Below, one piece after another: positions 43,986 through 52,460 of a DNA stretch of 64,000 bases. The DNA lies in assembly GCF_002563635.1 (NCBI RefSeq), contig NZ_PDIZ01000001.1, forward strand, positions 3,038,001-3,102,000, read 5' to 3'. Source of the DNA: Bacillus sp. es.036. Lineage in GTDB: Bacteria > Bacillota > Bacilli > Bacillales > Guptibacillaceae. Under the pieces are notes generated by a model, which saw only the letters and a program-made list of their open reading frames with translations, was not told where the DNA came from and made no database searches. The position numbers and the translations under genes were made by a program. Numbering within the stretch: the stretch's first letter is position 1; each line of letters starts with the position of its first letter.

Positions 43986-44918
43986 CTAATAATGTGGATA
44001 AATTTCTCCTTTTTCAACTTGAATTTGCAAACCTTGAACGTCAATGACAGATAGATCTAGTAAGGCATCTCTGAGTTCTACTCTCTCCCTATTTAAGAGC
44101 ATAGTAGCCTCATTTACTTTCCTACTTAGTTCCTGAGCTTTAATCGAGCGGAATGATCCTTTTCCCATTTCTTCTGAATGAATGATCTCATCCTTATTCC
44201 AAACTGCAGCATCAATTTCATTGTTCTTGAGCATCTCCATCAACTGCATGTAGTTTACTTCAATTAATTGAACGTCAACACCTTCTGTTTCATACTCCGT
44301 AAGAAGATGCTGATCTGCTGAAGAATAGTCAATCCCTACACGCATACCGCTTTGAATAGATTTAGTTTTAGGGTTGGAAAAAACAATTTCATGTCCTGAA
44401 ACGTAGGAGTTATTTCCAAAATTTTTCACCATCTCGATACTACCATCATTCTCAATAGCAAGCTCCGCTGCAAGCCTTGAAACAATCACAAAATCATACC
44501 TTCCAGCTTTCAACGCTTCAATTCGATTTGATGATCCTCTCATAAATGCAAGATTAAAAGGAATTTTCATTCTTTCAAGCACCTGAACTAAACCAGTAGC
44601 AAGGCCTTCATACTTTCTCGAATATGGCAAAGGCATGGCACCCATAACAGATCCAAGTCCTGCAATATCCCAAAGTAACTGTCGATTAGTTCTAACAAGA
44701 AACGTACCAAGGTGTCCCCTCGCTTCAAGAACAATGGCTCCTATTTCTTCAAGTAGACGTAACGCTCCCTGAATTGTCCCCCTTCCAAGTGATGTTTCTG
44801 TAACAAAATCACTTACGCGAGGAATACGGCTTCCCGGCTCGATCGCTAGTAGATTAGCAGCAATTCTCCTAGCTGCGAGCCCATTCTTGCTGTATAATTT
44901 CTCCCATTTGTCTTCCAT
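43986..44918 (-). CDS. yhfZ: YhfZ-type transcriptional regulator
   Basis: A 310-residue protein with an N-terminal winged-helix region (RIPRVSDFVTETSLGRGTIQ then GALRLLEEIGAIVLEARG) and a C-terminal periplasmic-binding-like ligand domain (GSSNRIEALKAGRYDFVIVS, MRVGIDYSSADQHLL), typical of YhfZ. It probably binds a small pathway metabolite and controls the cluster. It heads the leftward set; an operator-like repeat lies 12 bp upstream of its ATG and a matching one before yhfY. Confidence 0.85.
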   Translation of the reverse strand: MEDKWEKLYSKNGLAARRIAANLLAIEPGSRIPRVSDFVTETSLGRGTIQGALRLLEEIGAIVLEARGHLGTFLVRTNRQLLWDIAGLGSVMGAMPLPYSRKYEGLATGLVQVLERMKIPFNLAFMRGSSNRIEALKAGRYDFVIVSRLAAELAIENDGSIEMVKNFGNNSYVSGHEIVFSNPKTKSIQSGMRVGIDYSSADQHLLTEYETEGVDVQLIEVNYMQLMEMLKNNEIDAAVWNKDEIIHSEEMGKGSFRSIKAQELSRKVNEATMLLNRERVELRDALLDLSVIDVQGLQIQVEKGEIYPHY

Positions 44919-44929
44919 ATCCTCACCTC

Positions 44930-44951
44930 AATATACAATTTTTCGTATTTT
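44930..44951. promoter_or_regulatory. Operator-like repeat before yhfZ
   Basis: AATATAC-N8-GTATTTT, matching the site at 43944-43965 in half-sites and 8-nt spacing (one mismatch). Its position next to the ribosome binding site suits autorepression. Confidence 0.6.
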
Positions 44952-45011
44952 CACTATATAGGATAACTCAAAACAACAATATGATCAATGAATATTCTGA
45001 AAAAAATAAAA

Positions 45012-45043
45012 AGAGGGAGATACTCTTCCTTCCCCCTACAACC
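45012..45043 (-). terminator. Probable terminator after the PHP-domain gene
   Basis: On the minus strand AGGGGGA can pair with TCTCCCT (one G-U), followed by a long T-rich run. Stem quality is moderate. Confidence 0.45.
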
Positions 45044-45842
45044 CAACAAACTCTTTCTTACGCTCCCGAAACACCGTCCAATTCTTAAATCCAATCTCTT
45101 TCAGCTTTGCGCGAACTTCTTCAAACTCTTCGCCAACACGCGATGGCCAATGAGCGTCCGAACCAAACGTTACACCTACACCGTAATGGCACGCCATTTC
45201 AAGCATATCATTCGCAGGATACCAGCCACCGCAGTCTTTATGCTTACCGGATGTGTTAATTTCAATCGTTGATTCGAGCTCACCGAGTCGCTTGATCGCT
45301 TTCTCTACCTCAGGCGTTTCCACATTCGTGAAATCAGGATAAAAGCCTTTCATAGCATCAATATGAGCTAAAATGTCAAAAACGCCGCTTTCAGCTGATT
45401 CCACAATTAACTTGTAATAATGTTCTTTCTCGTGACGAATGTCTTCTTCGGTTAAATTATCCCAGCGGCTTTTATCAAAGATGTTGTTTCCATTACTAAA
45501 ATGAACGGAGCCGATAATGTAATCAAATGGATACTGGTCATAAATGCTTTTATATAATGGATAATGCTCTTGAAAGAAATCAGATTCTACCCCGAGTAAG
45601 ACGTCAATCTTACCTCGATACTTTTCTTTTAAGGTGAGTACCTCCTCGACATAAGAAGCAAACTCGCTTTTGGCCATTGCAATGCGTGGCAACGCTCGGT
45701 CCTTTTCACTTGCAAAAAACGGAGAATGATCCGATATCCCAATAATCTGTAGATCTTTTTGAATCGCTGCTTTTATGTACTCTTCAATCGTAGCCTCCGC
45801 ATGCCCGCACCGTTCATGATGAGTATGGTAATCAAATTTCAT
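45036..45842 (-). CDS. hisJ: Histidinol-phosphatase, PHP family (HisJ/HisK-like)
   Basis: A 268-residue PHP-domain enzyme. The metal-binding signature DYHTHHERCGHAEATIEEY opens the protein; later ligands appear in GISDHSPFF, GVESDF, SVHF and FGSDAHWP. Length and motifs match B. subtilis HisJ, which dephosphorylates L-histidinol phosphate. The gene stands alone, not in a his operon, so a different phosphoester substrate cannot be excluded. Its terminator region faces the yhf-type cluster. Confidence 0.85.
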   Translation of the reverse strand: MKFDYHTHHERCGHAEATIEEYIKAAIQKDLQIIGISDHSPFFASEKDRALPRIAMAKSEFASYVEEVLTLKEKYRGKIDVLLGVESDFFQEHYPLYKSIYDQYPFDYIIGSVHFSNGNNIFDKSRWDNLTEEDIRHEKEHYYKLIVESAESGVFDILAHIDAMKGFYPDFTNVETPEVEKAIKRLGELESTIEINTSGKHKDCGGWYPANDMLEMACHYGVGVTFGSDAHWPSRVGEEFEEVRAKLKEIGFKNWTVFRERKKEFVGL

Positions 45843-45934
45843 CCTTATGCTCCTTCCAAATAACAGTAAGTATTTATATCATAATCCTATCATAGTTCTT
45901 CTACTATAAAAGACTATTTTCCTCTCGACATCAA

Positions 45935-45965
45935 CTGACAAATAGCGGGTGGTGACAGGCACTCT
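45935..45965 (+). repeat. REP-like element R5
   Basis: CTGACAAATAGCGGGTGGTG then ACAGGCACTC: short-spacer type, with the first box one base off consensus. It lies in the divergent region between hisJ and glpQ. No duplicated tail. Confidence 0.85.
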
Positions 45966-46217
45966 ATATTTAGAAATGATGAACTTTCTTATGAGAAAGG
46001 TCCTGATATGGATCGTAGGCTCTATCGGTATAAGTTCCTAATCGACAACATTATTCGAAGCTTTCAAGAGACCTCTCTCTTATTTCTAAGGGCATTTCTC
46101 CTCATTAGCACTTATCCTCCACAGCCCGATTCTCTTCTACTTCCTCTTTATGTAAATCAGAGTTTACATGAAACAAATATACTATCAGTTGTAGTGAATT
46201 TTGAAAGGATGATAATA

Positions 46218-47111
46218 ATGAAGCGGAAAAAGAAGATTGCGGCGCTCACGATGAGTATGGCTCTGATTGGAAGTTTACTTTCAACAGGGGCTGTCTCAGC
46301 AAGTGCAAATGAAAAAACACCAAGCATGAATACTAGCAAACTACTAAACGTTGCACATAGAGGGGCTTCAGGACATGCTCCTGAACACACAATTCCATCC
46401 TATGAACTTGGTGAAGAAATGAAAGGTGACTACATTGAAGTAGACCTCCAGATGACAAAAGATGGAACGCTTATCGCGATGCATGATGAGTCAGTTGATC
46501 GGACCACAAACGGGACAGGCCTCGTCAAAGACTATACGGTCGAACAGATAAAAGAATTAGATGCTGGCAGCTGGTTTAATGAAAAATATCCTAAGAAAGC
46601 TGATCCAGCTTACGAAGGCATTCAAGTACCTACGCTTGAAGAAGTGATTCAAACGTTTGGGACAGGCGCTCGCTATTATATTGAAACAAAATCTCCTGAT
46701 GTTTATCCTGGTATGGAAGAAGAATTACTTCGCATTCTGAACAAATATCATTTAACTGGTGTTAATGAACGTTCTAGCAAAGTGTTCATCCAATCATTCA
46801 GTCAAGAAAGTTTATTAAAAATACATAACCTGAATCCGAATTTGCCACTCATTCAACTCATTTCATATAAAGAGCCTGCTACGATTTCAGAGAATGAACT
46901 ACAAGAGCTCTCTGAATACGCTGTTGGTGTTGGCATGTCTGCTTCTAAAATTGACGAAACGTACGTCCAAAGAGTGAGAAATGCAGGATTTCTCATCCAC
47001 CCTTATACGGTAAATGACAAAGAAGAAATGACGCGTTTATTGGACTGGGGCGTTACAGGAATGTTTACGAACTATCCGGATGTTTTGAATGATGTACTAC
47101 ATGCTAAATAA
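46218..47111 (+). CDS. glpQ: Secreted glycerophosphodiester phosphodiesterase
   Basis: A 297-residue GDPD-family protein. Signal peptide [18 protein letters not shown] ending near VSASAN, then [17 protein letters not shown] with the catalytic His/Arg and Glu ligands, [18 protein letters not shown] with the second His, and [13 protein letters not shown]. It releases glycerol-3-phosphate from glycerophosphodiesters, or from teichoic acid in some homologues. ATG 46218 follows GAAAGGATGATAATA; the longer upstream frame has no signal-peptide logic and is rejected. A terminator follows at 47121-47163. Confidence 0.92.
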   Translation: MKRKKKIAALTMSMALIGSLLSTGAVSASANEKTPSMNTSKLLNVAHRGASGHAPEHTIPSYELGEEMKGDYIEVDLQMTKDGTLIAMHDESVDRTTNGTGLVKDYTVEQIKELDAGSWFNEKYPKKADPAYEGIQVPTLEEVIQTFGTGARYYIETKSPDVYPGMEEELLRILNKYHLTGVNERSSKVFIQSFSQESLLKIHNLNPNLPLIQLISYKEPATISENELQELSEYAVGVGMSASKIDETYVQRVRNAGFLIHPYTVNDKEEMTRLLDWGVTGMFTNYPDVLNDVLHAK

Positions 47112-47120
47112 AATCTTCAA

Positions 47121-47163
47121 TAAAAGAGGGTCCTCGTTGCTCATTGGCAACAAGGACCCTTTT
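47121..47163. terminator. Bidirectional terminator
   Basis: AGGGTCCTCGTTGC pairs with GCAACAAGGACCCT (one bulge), with A/T runs on both sides, between convergent glpQ and the ankyrin lipoprotein. Confidence 0.85.
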
Positions 47164-47168
47164 AACAT

Positions 47169-48137
47169 TCACCATCCATATTGCTGAAGGAGCTCTGCCA
47201 CCGCAGTATGATCGCTCTCTTCAGCTATCGCAAATGCCTCTTCACTTTCCTCAATGGAAGAAGGAAGCGCTCCAGCTACGAGGAATGCTTCAACAAGAGA
47301 AGTGTTGTCTTGTTTGATTGCTTCAAACAGCAATGGTTTCCCTTCGTAACGAGTATTCGCATCGCCGCCTCTACCTAATAGCAAGGAAACTAGTTCAGTA
47401 GACTTTTCTTCAGTAACTGCAATAGCTAGCGCACTTTCCTCATTTTTTTCAACCGTAAAGTTTGGATTTGCTCCAGAATCAAGAAGTAGCGTAATTATTT
47501 CTTCATTTCCTTGAACGATGGAATAAGTTAATAGAGTATAATGTTCGCCTTCCACTTCTATTTCAAGGTTAGGATTATAACCATTGTGTAATAAAATTTT
47601 GATGAGCTCGATGTTTTCTTCCTTTACAGCTTTGACTAACATTTCCTCATTTCCGATTTCAAAATGAGCACCCATTTTTAATAGCAAGTCAACAATTTCG
47701 TTATTTTCTTGTTCGACTGCTACTTCTAGAAGGTTCTCATTTTTCTCATGGTTCACTTCAGCATCCCCATCGTGATCCGATTCTTCATGATCATGTACTT
47801 CTACCCCGTTCAGAAGCAGGAACTCGACGAGCTTGCTGTCTCCTTCCATGACCGCGTAAGTAATTGGTGATACGCCATCATTATTTACTGTATCCGGTGA
47901 TACGCCATCATGAAAAAGATCTTCCATTTCCTTTAATGTCGTTTCATCTGAACGATTCTGATAGAGAAGTTGCCACAATTGGTCTTCTTCCGTAAGAACG
48001 TCGGTGTCTGTTCCTTGGTTTTCTGCACTAGCTTCTTTATGTGATTCAGACGTCGTTTTATCTCGATTTAATTCAGAACATGCCGCTATCACAATCAACA
48101 TGGGCATAAGGAGCATCCAAAGTAACTTTCGCTTCAT
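47169..48137 (-). CDS. Ankyrin-repeat lipoprotein
   Basis: A 322-residue protein. Signal peptide with lipobox VIAAC (Cys near residue 20), a charged linker, then about six or seven ankyrin repeats (for example GVSPITYAVMEGDSKLVEFL, HYTLLTYSIVQGNEEIITLL, ESALAIAVTEEKSTELVSLL). It should be tethered on the outside of the membrane and mediate protein contacts. No partner is evident nearby. It stands alone between a convergent glpQ and a divergent small membrane protein. Confidence 0.9.
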   Translation of the reverse strand: MKRKLLWMLLMPMLIVIAACSELNRDKTTSESHKEASAENQGTDTDVLTEEDQLWQLLYQNRSDETTLKEMEDLFHDGVSPDTVNNDGVSPITYAVMEGDSKLVEFLLLNGVEVHDHEESDHDGDAEVNHEKNENLLEVAVEQENNEIVDLLLKMGAHFEIGNEEMLVKAVKEENIELIKILLHNGYNPNLEIEVEGEHYTLLTYSIVQGNEEIITLLLDSGANPNFTVEKNEESALAIAVTEEKSTELVSLLLGRGGDANTRYEGKPLLFEAIKQDNTSLVEAFLVAGALPSSIEESEEAFAIAEESDHTAVAELLQQYGW

Positions 48138-48291
48138 TATTTCCCTCCAACTGTCTAAAAAGTCAATTCCTAAACCATTATATCGTGAATCATTGTGAGG
48201 AAAGATTAATATTTAGTGAAATTTGTCTTCGAATGGGACAACTTCCGCTCGTCATACACTTTAATAGTCAAGCTTCAGGGAGGACGAGACG

Positions 48292-48768
48292 TTGTCATAT
48301 TTTAAAACGAGGAGGAAGAGCGGAGGTTCAGGAAAAGTGATTTTTAGCTTAATCGTCTTGCTGCTTCTCGGTGGCAGCATCGCTATTTGGATCTGGCAAC
48401 AACCAAAAACACAAGCTGTAGCAACTGTAAAAGAGTTTTATTTATATGAACAAAGCGGTGATTTCAAGAAATCCTGGTCCCTCTTTCACTCTGAAATCAA
48501 GAACCGTTTTTCAGATGAACAATACAGCCAGTTACGCTCCCAACTGATCACGCAGGACATTGGGGCAACGTCATTTACTTTTGATGTTGGCAAAGTAAAG
48601 ACAAAAAAGAACTGGCGCTCCGGAGTAAACGGCGTCATTATGAAAAAAGTTTATGCGATAAAAGTAACCCAGCATTTTCAAAATCAGTTCGGGAAGTTTG
48701 ATCTCGTTCAGGAAGTGTTCGTCATCAAAGAAGAAGGAGAATTCAGAGTTTTGTGGGACTATAAATAA
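48292..48768 (+). CDS. Single-pass membrane protein with NTF2-like extracytoplasmic domain
   Basis: 158 residues. A basic Gly/Ser N-terminus (KTRRKSGGSGK), one hydrophobic helix (residues about 15-35), then an alpha+beta domain VKEFYLYEQSGDFKKSWSLF with alternating strands to the end, as in NTF2/DUF4878-like domains. The start is TTG at 48292, set by AGGGAGGA six bases upstream. Function not recognised. Confidence 0.75.
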   Translation: MSYFKTRRKSGGSGKVIFSLIVLLLLGGSIAIWIWQQPKTQAVATVKEFYLYEQSGDFKKSWSLFHSEIKNRFSDEQYSQLRSQLITQDIGATSFTFDVGKVKTKKNWRSGVNGVIMKKVYAIKVTQHFQNQFGKFDLVQEVFVIKEEGEFRVLWDYK

Positions 48769-48781
48769 CGAGGAATTCAAC

Positions 48782-48799
48782 TAAATAAACGTTTGTTTA
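48782..48799. repeat. 18-bp near-palindrome, shared with 58008-58025
   Basis: TAAATAAACGTTTGTTTA; the exact reverse complement occurs at 58008-58025. Both copies lie in the 3' region of a small gene next to a terminator. Confidence 0.6.
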
Positions 48800-48807
48800 A
48801 GAAAAAG

Positions 48808-48837
48808 GTGCTGGAAGAAGCATCTTTTTTATTTGCT
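48808..48837. terminator. Bidirectional terminator
   Basis: AAAAAGGTGCT ... AGCATCTTTTTT (one G-U pair) between the convergent small membrane protein and RAYT genes. Confidence 0.7.
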
Positions 48838-49419
48838 TTATTTTGATAAGGGAGATGCCGTAATGAGTTCCTCTCTTGCGGACACATAATCACAGTAGTG
48901 TTTTTTCTTTTGAAAGAGTGTCCCTGGGTAGCCTTCTACTAATGGAAGTATGTTGAGGTAAGATTTTTTCAAGGGAGCTTTCACACCATAATAGCGATAG
49001 CTGGACCATGGATAATCTGCTGGTTGTAAGACGAGCTTTGCTTTCACTGGGTTTAGATGAATATAGCGACTAACTTCTAACATATTCGCAGGGGTGTTGA
49101 GCGGCTCATCAAAATAACGTTTCTCAAAAACGTGACCGGTCAACTCATACCTTCCATTAAAATAGGTTGCATAACGCTTATTCACAAGAGACATGATTTT
49201 TGAAATTGGCTGTTCTTTAGATCGAAGTTGGAGGTGATAGTGATTATTCATTAAACAATAAGAAGCTAATTCAAATGGGTGTGTTTCGAAGACTTGCTGA
49301 AGGATATACAAAAACGTGCGGTAATCTCTCTCGTCTTTAAACAGGAGCTCTTTTCGGTTTCCTCGACTTACGATGTGATAAAAATGGTTCGGGAGCCAGG
49401 TTCTCGGTTTTCTCACCAT
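48838..49419 (-). CDS. REP-associated tyrosine transposase (RAYT, Y1_Tnp/IS200-like)
   Basis: About 193 residues. The HUH metal motif is in MNNHYHLQLRS, the probable catalytic Tyr helix in SLVNKRYATYFNGRYEL, and the RAYT-typical end motif in VSRYIHLNPVKAKLV and PADYPWSSYRYYG. Solitary RAYTs cut and rejoin single-stranded DNA at REP elements. I place the start at MVRKPRTWLPNHF, which matches the family N-terminus, although its SD is weak; an upstream ATG at 49464 is possible. REP-like copy R6 lies 136 bp upstream and eleven more copies are in the window. Confidence 0.9.
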   Translation of the reverse strand: MVRKPRTWLPNHFYHIVSRGNRKELLFKDERDYRTFLYILQQVFETHPFELASYCLMNNHYHLQLRSKEQPISKIMSLVNKRYATYFNGRYELTGHVFEKRYFDEPLNTPANMLEVSRYIHLNPVKAKLVLQPADYPWSSYRYYGVKAPLKKSYLNILPLVEGYPGTLFQKKKHYCDYVSAREELITASPLSK

Positions 49420-49554
49420 CTCGTGAATGTTGCTACGTGAGAATAGAATGGCCACTTGCCCCATAGAAACTTCGTCAAAGTTCTTCCTCCTCTACTTATT
49501 TTCTACTCTTTCTCCAAGAATAATCTCCCTTTCCTTAATCGTCAATCGAATCTC

Positions 49555-49586
49555 TTCGACAAATACCGGGCGGTGACAGGCACTCG
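49555..49586 (+). repeat. REP-like element R6, next to the RAYT gene
   Basis: TTCGACAAATACCGGGCGGT then GACAGGCACTC: matches the short-spacer consensus exactly. Located between the divergent RAYT and polysaccharide deacetylase genes. Confidence 0.9.
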
Positions 49587-49686
49587 TCAAGCCCACTGAA
49601 ATCTTTGAAATATAATTGTAAAAAAACCCAAATTAACCCAATTTAGTGGTAGGATAGGAAAGTATTGGGTAAAAAGGGGGATACAT

Positions 49687-50637
49687 ATGAGGAAAATACA
49701 CCTAATTTTGTTTGTTTTACTTGCTGTTTTCGGGAGTTTAGTAGGATCAGGCTGGAATGAGATAGGCGGGACTGAACTTATACCTTCACAAGAAGAAAGC
49801 AGTTCGACCGTTGAAGCATCTATTTCCGAAGATAGTGATGCAGAAGAACGACTAAACGAGAAAAAGCTTAGAGATGAAAGATTTACAGAATCCGTTAAGA
49901 TCGCTTCCGCTAAGCAAATTCCTGTCTTAACCTACCATCATGTTCTTAAAAAAAATGAATTGAAAGACCGACATTATGATCAAGAAGGAAACTTATCCAG
50001 TACAATTGTTTTATTGGAAGACTTTAAAAAACAAATGAAAGTTCTGCATGATAATGGATACTTTACGTTGACATTAGATGAATTCGAGAGATACATCATT
50101 AATAAAATGGATGTTCCTAAAAATAGTGTTTTGCTAACGTTTGATGATGGCCATAAAAATAACTACATAGAGGCTTATCCAGTACTTAAAGAATATGGGT
50201 TTCATGCAGTTGAGTTTTTGATTACTAGTCGGAACAATGATCAAACCGAACCCTATGATTCAATAACCAATCAATATTTGAGTTATGAGGAAATTGAGGC
50301 ATCGAGCGATGTTTATGAGTTTGCTAGTCATACTAATCGTTTTCATAATCACGAAGAGGATGGGACCGCGTTTTTAATTTCAAAATCGCTTCCTGAAATC
50401 GAAGAAGATGTCGAAACAAGTATTGAACAAATAGGAGATACAAACGCACTCGCATATCCGTACGGAGCTTATGATGAAGAAACCATGGAAGCTATAAGTC
50501 TTGTAGGAATAGATTTAGCTTTCACCGTACAAGCAGGCTACGTCGCCCCAGGAGATGATATATTCCAAATTCATCGTAATTCGGTTAGACCTTATCACTC
50601 GATTGAAGATTTCAAGGAACTACTTCAACCAAGCTAA
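49687..50637 (+). CDS. Polysaccharide deacetylase family protein
   Basis: 316 residues. An N-terminal hydrophobic signal or anchor (IHLILFVLLAVFGSLVGSG), an acidic linker, then a NodB domain: first motif LLTFDDGHKNN, second FASHTNRFHNH, and AYPYGAYDEET in the position of the third. Family members de-N-acetylate or deacylate cell-surface glycans in a metal-dependent way. Exported; substrate unknown. AAAGGGGG precedes the ATG. Transcribed towards the dehydrogenase, with R7 and a terminator in between. Confidence 0.9.
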   Translation: MRKIHLILFVLLAVFGSLVGSGWNEIGGTELIPSQEESSSTVEASISEDSDAEERLNEKKLRDERFTESVKIASAKQIPVLTYHHVLKKNELKDRHYDQEGNLSSTIVLLEDFKKQMKVLHDNGYFTLTLDEFERYIINKMDVPKNSVLLTFDDGHKNNYIEAYPVLKEYGFHAVEFLITSRNNDQTEPYDSITNQYLSYEEIEASSDVYEFASHTNRFHNHEEDGTAFLISKSLPEIEEDVETSIEQIGDTNALAYPYGAYDEETMEAISLVGIDLAFTVQAGYVAPGDDIFQIHRNSVRPYHSIEDFKELLQPS

Positions 50638-50663
50638 GCAAAGAAATAGATAGAGAATATCCA

Positions 50664-50713
50664 TTCGACAAATACCGGGCGGTGACAGGTACTCGCTACT
50701 TCGCCACTCGCCC
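50664..50713 (+). repeat. REP-like element R7
   Basis: TTCGACAAATACCGGGCGGT then GACAGGTAC (one base off), followed by a tail TCGCTACT TCGCCACT: an 8-nt tandem pair with one mismatch. Between convergent genes. Confidence 0.85.
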
Positions 50714-50729
50714 GTAATATCCTAGCAAT

Positions 50730-50763
50730 CAGCCCCTCATTCAACCTGATGAGGGGGTTTTTC
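50730..50763. terminator. Terminator overlapping the dehydrogenase stop codon
   Basis: CCCCTCAT TCAACCTG ATGAGGGG followed by GTTTTT. The last codons and TGA of the leftward dehydrogenase gene form part of the stem. Confidence 0.8.
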
Positions 50764-51699
50764 GCCGTTCAACACTTTTAACAAATTCATCATAGCCATT
50801 TCTGCCATCTTAAGCCTTGTTTTCCTACTCGCACTTCCGATATGTGGCAGGGTAACTACGTTTGATAAGCTTAAAAGAGGATGATTGAGGGATACGGGCT
50901 CTTCTACGAAAACATCTAAACCAGCAGCCCAAATATCACCGTCCTTAAGCGCATGATATAGAGCTTCCTCGTTAACAATTCCCCCTCTTGCTGTGTTGAT
51001 TAAAATAGCGGTTTCTTTCATCATCCTTAGTTCTTTCACTCCAATTAAGTTCTTCGTCTCAGAGGTTAACGGTGTTAAGACGCAGACAAAATCAGATTCT
51101 TTTAAGAGCTGCTCGAGTTCAGCAAATTGAAGATCCATTTTTTCTTCAGCTTCTTGATTTCTACGACGGTTATGATAGAGAACGTTCATATCGAATCCTT
51201 TCGCTCTTTTCGCCACGGATTCTCCGATTCTTCCCATACCAACAATTCCAAGCGTTGCTCCGTGTATGTCTTGACCTGTTAGCTGCATGGGCGTCCAGGC
51301 TTCCCATTTCCCTTCACGCAAATAGGTGGAAGCTTCTGGTATTCTTCGAGCTGTTGCCATCAATAAAGCAAAAGTTAAGTCAGCTGTCGTTTCCGTCAGC
51401 ACACCTGGTGTATTCGTCACAACAACTCCCTTTTCTTTAGCTGTTTTAATATCGATATTGTTATAACCTACTGCCATATTCGCTACTACTTTTAATTTAG
51501 ATGCCTTTTCTAAAAGCGAGCGATCAATTTCCTCTGTTAACATACAAAAAAGTCCATCCACCTCTTGTATTTCTTGCTCAAGAACATCATGAGGTACAGG
51601 TTCTTCCTCTGACTCCCACATCCGCAACTCACATTTCTCACGTAGACAATTAGCAATTTCATCTGGTAATTTTCGCGTCAGATAGACTTTAGGTTTCAA
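50737..51699 (-). CDS. D-2-hydroxyacid dehydrogenase (glycerate/glyoxylate reductase type)
   Basis: About 320 residues. NAD-binding GIVGMGRIGESVAKRAKGF, catalytic Arg in NTARGGIVNEEAL, Glu in DVFVEEPV and His in VTLPHIGSAS. This set matches D-glycerate/hydroxypyruvate/glyoxylate reductases. I use TTG 51699 (GTG 51702 also possible), after TGGAGAAAA, because the family starts at KPKVYLTRKLP; the longer frame would overlap the divergent thioesterase gene. Exact substrate not readable. Confidence 0.9.
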   Translation of the reverse strand: MKPKVYLTRKLPDEIANCLREKCELRMWESEEEPVPHDVLEQEIQEVDGLFCMLTEEIDRSLLEKASKLKVVANMAVGYNNIDIKTAKEKGVVVTNTPGVLTETTADLTFALLMATARRIPEASTYLREGKWEAWTPMQLTGQDIHGATLGIVGMGRIGESVAKRAKGFDMNVLYHNRRRNQEAEEKMDLQFAELEQLLKESDFVCVLTPLTSETKNLIGVKELRMMKETAILINTARGGIVNEEALYHALKDGDIWAAGLDVFVEEPVSLNHPLLSLSNVVTLPHIGSASRKTRLKMAEMAMMNLLKVLNGEKPPHQVE

Positions 51700-51867
51700 C
51701 ACTTTTCTCCACTCCCAGCTGTTATTTTTCCCTATGCTACACTTTTCACGAATAAAGGCCAAATCCCTTTTCCACATAGAGACATTACCCGGGAAATTTC
51801 GTAATAACGCCCCTTCATAAACTGAATATTGTGTTAATATGAAGAAAAAAGGAATTTGAGGTGAATC

Positions 51868-52305
51868 ATGTCTCAAAACGAGCATTTTTCTTATCCCATA
51901 CGCGTTCGCTATTCTGAGATTGACGGTCAAAAAATAGTTTTTAATGCCCATTATTCCACTTACATCGACATTGCTACGACCGAGTATTTCCGACATGTTC
52001 TTGGTGATCGGTTACAACAGCTTGCTGACGATCACTCATTTGATCCAGTATTAAGAAACATCACCCTTGAGTTCATAAAACCGGCGAAGTTAGATGACGT
52101 TCTTGACGTGTCTTGTCGCGTTACGAAGCTTGGGAAATCTAGTTTTGAACTGAGACATACGATTATGCGAAATAGTGAGCTACTAGTAAAGGCAGAAGTT
52201 GTACAAGTAAATTATGATATAAATAGTGGTAAAGCGCAGGTGATTCCTCGGAAAATTAAAGAAACACTGAGTCATTTTGAAAAGTTGGATTTCTCTTCAT
52301 TTTAG
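51868..52305 (+). CDS. Acyl-CoA thioesterase, YbgC/4HBT type
   Basis: 145 residues, a single hot-dog fold. The motif VRYSEIDGQKIVFNAHYSTY resembles the active-site segment of 4-hydroxybenzoyl-CoA thioesterase relatives (usual form RYxETDxxGxVxxxxY), with I-D-G-Q here. It hydrolyses acyl-CoA thioesters. The SD is TGAGGTG. It is divergent from the dehydrogenase and closed by a strong terminator. Confidence 0.88.
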   Translation: MSQNEHFSYPIRVRYSEIDGQKIVFNAHYSTYIDIATTEYFRHVLGDRLQQLADDHSFDPVLRNITLEFIKPAKLDDVLDVSCRVTKLGKSSFELRHTIMRNSELLVKAEVVQVNYDINSGKAQVIPRKIKETLSHFEKLDFSSF

Positions 52306-52318
52306 AGTTACTAATGGC

Positions 52319-52356
52319 AAAAAGGCGGCATTTGCTATCAGCATGCCGCCTTTTTG
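52319..52356 (+). terminator. Strong terminator after the thioesterase gene
   Basis: AAAAAGGCGGCAT ... ATGCCGCCTTTTT with a short loop. Confidence 0.9.
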
Positions 52357-52460
52357 TTATTCAATTTTTCGATATTCACCTGCCAATCGCATACTTTTTG
52401 GTTGAGTGATGCTTGAAATCATGAGAAAAATGCTACTCATCCAAGGTTTACTTTCGTGAA

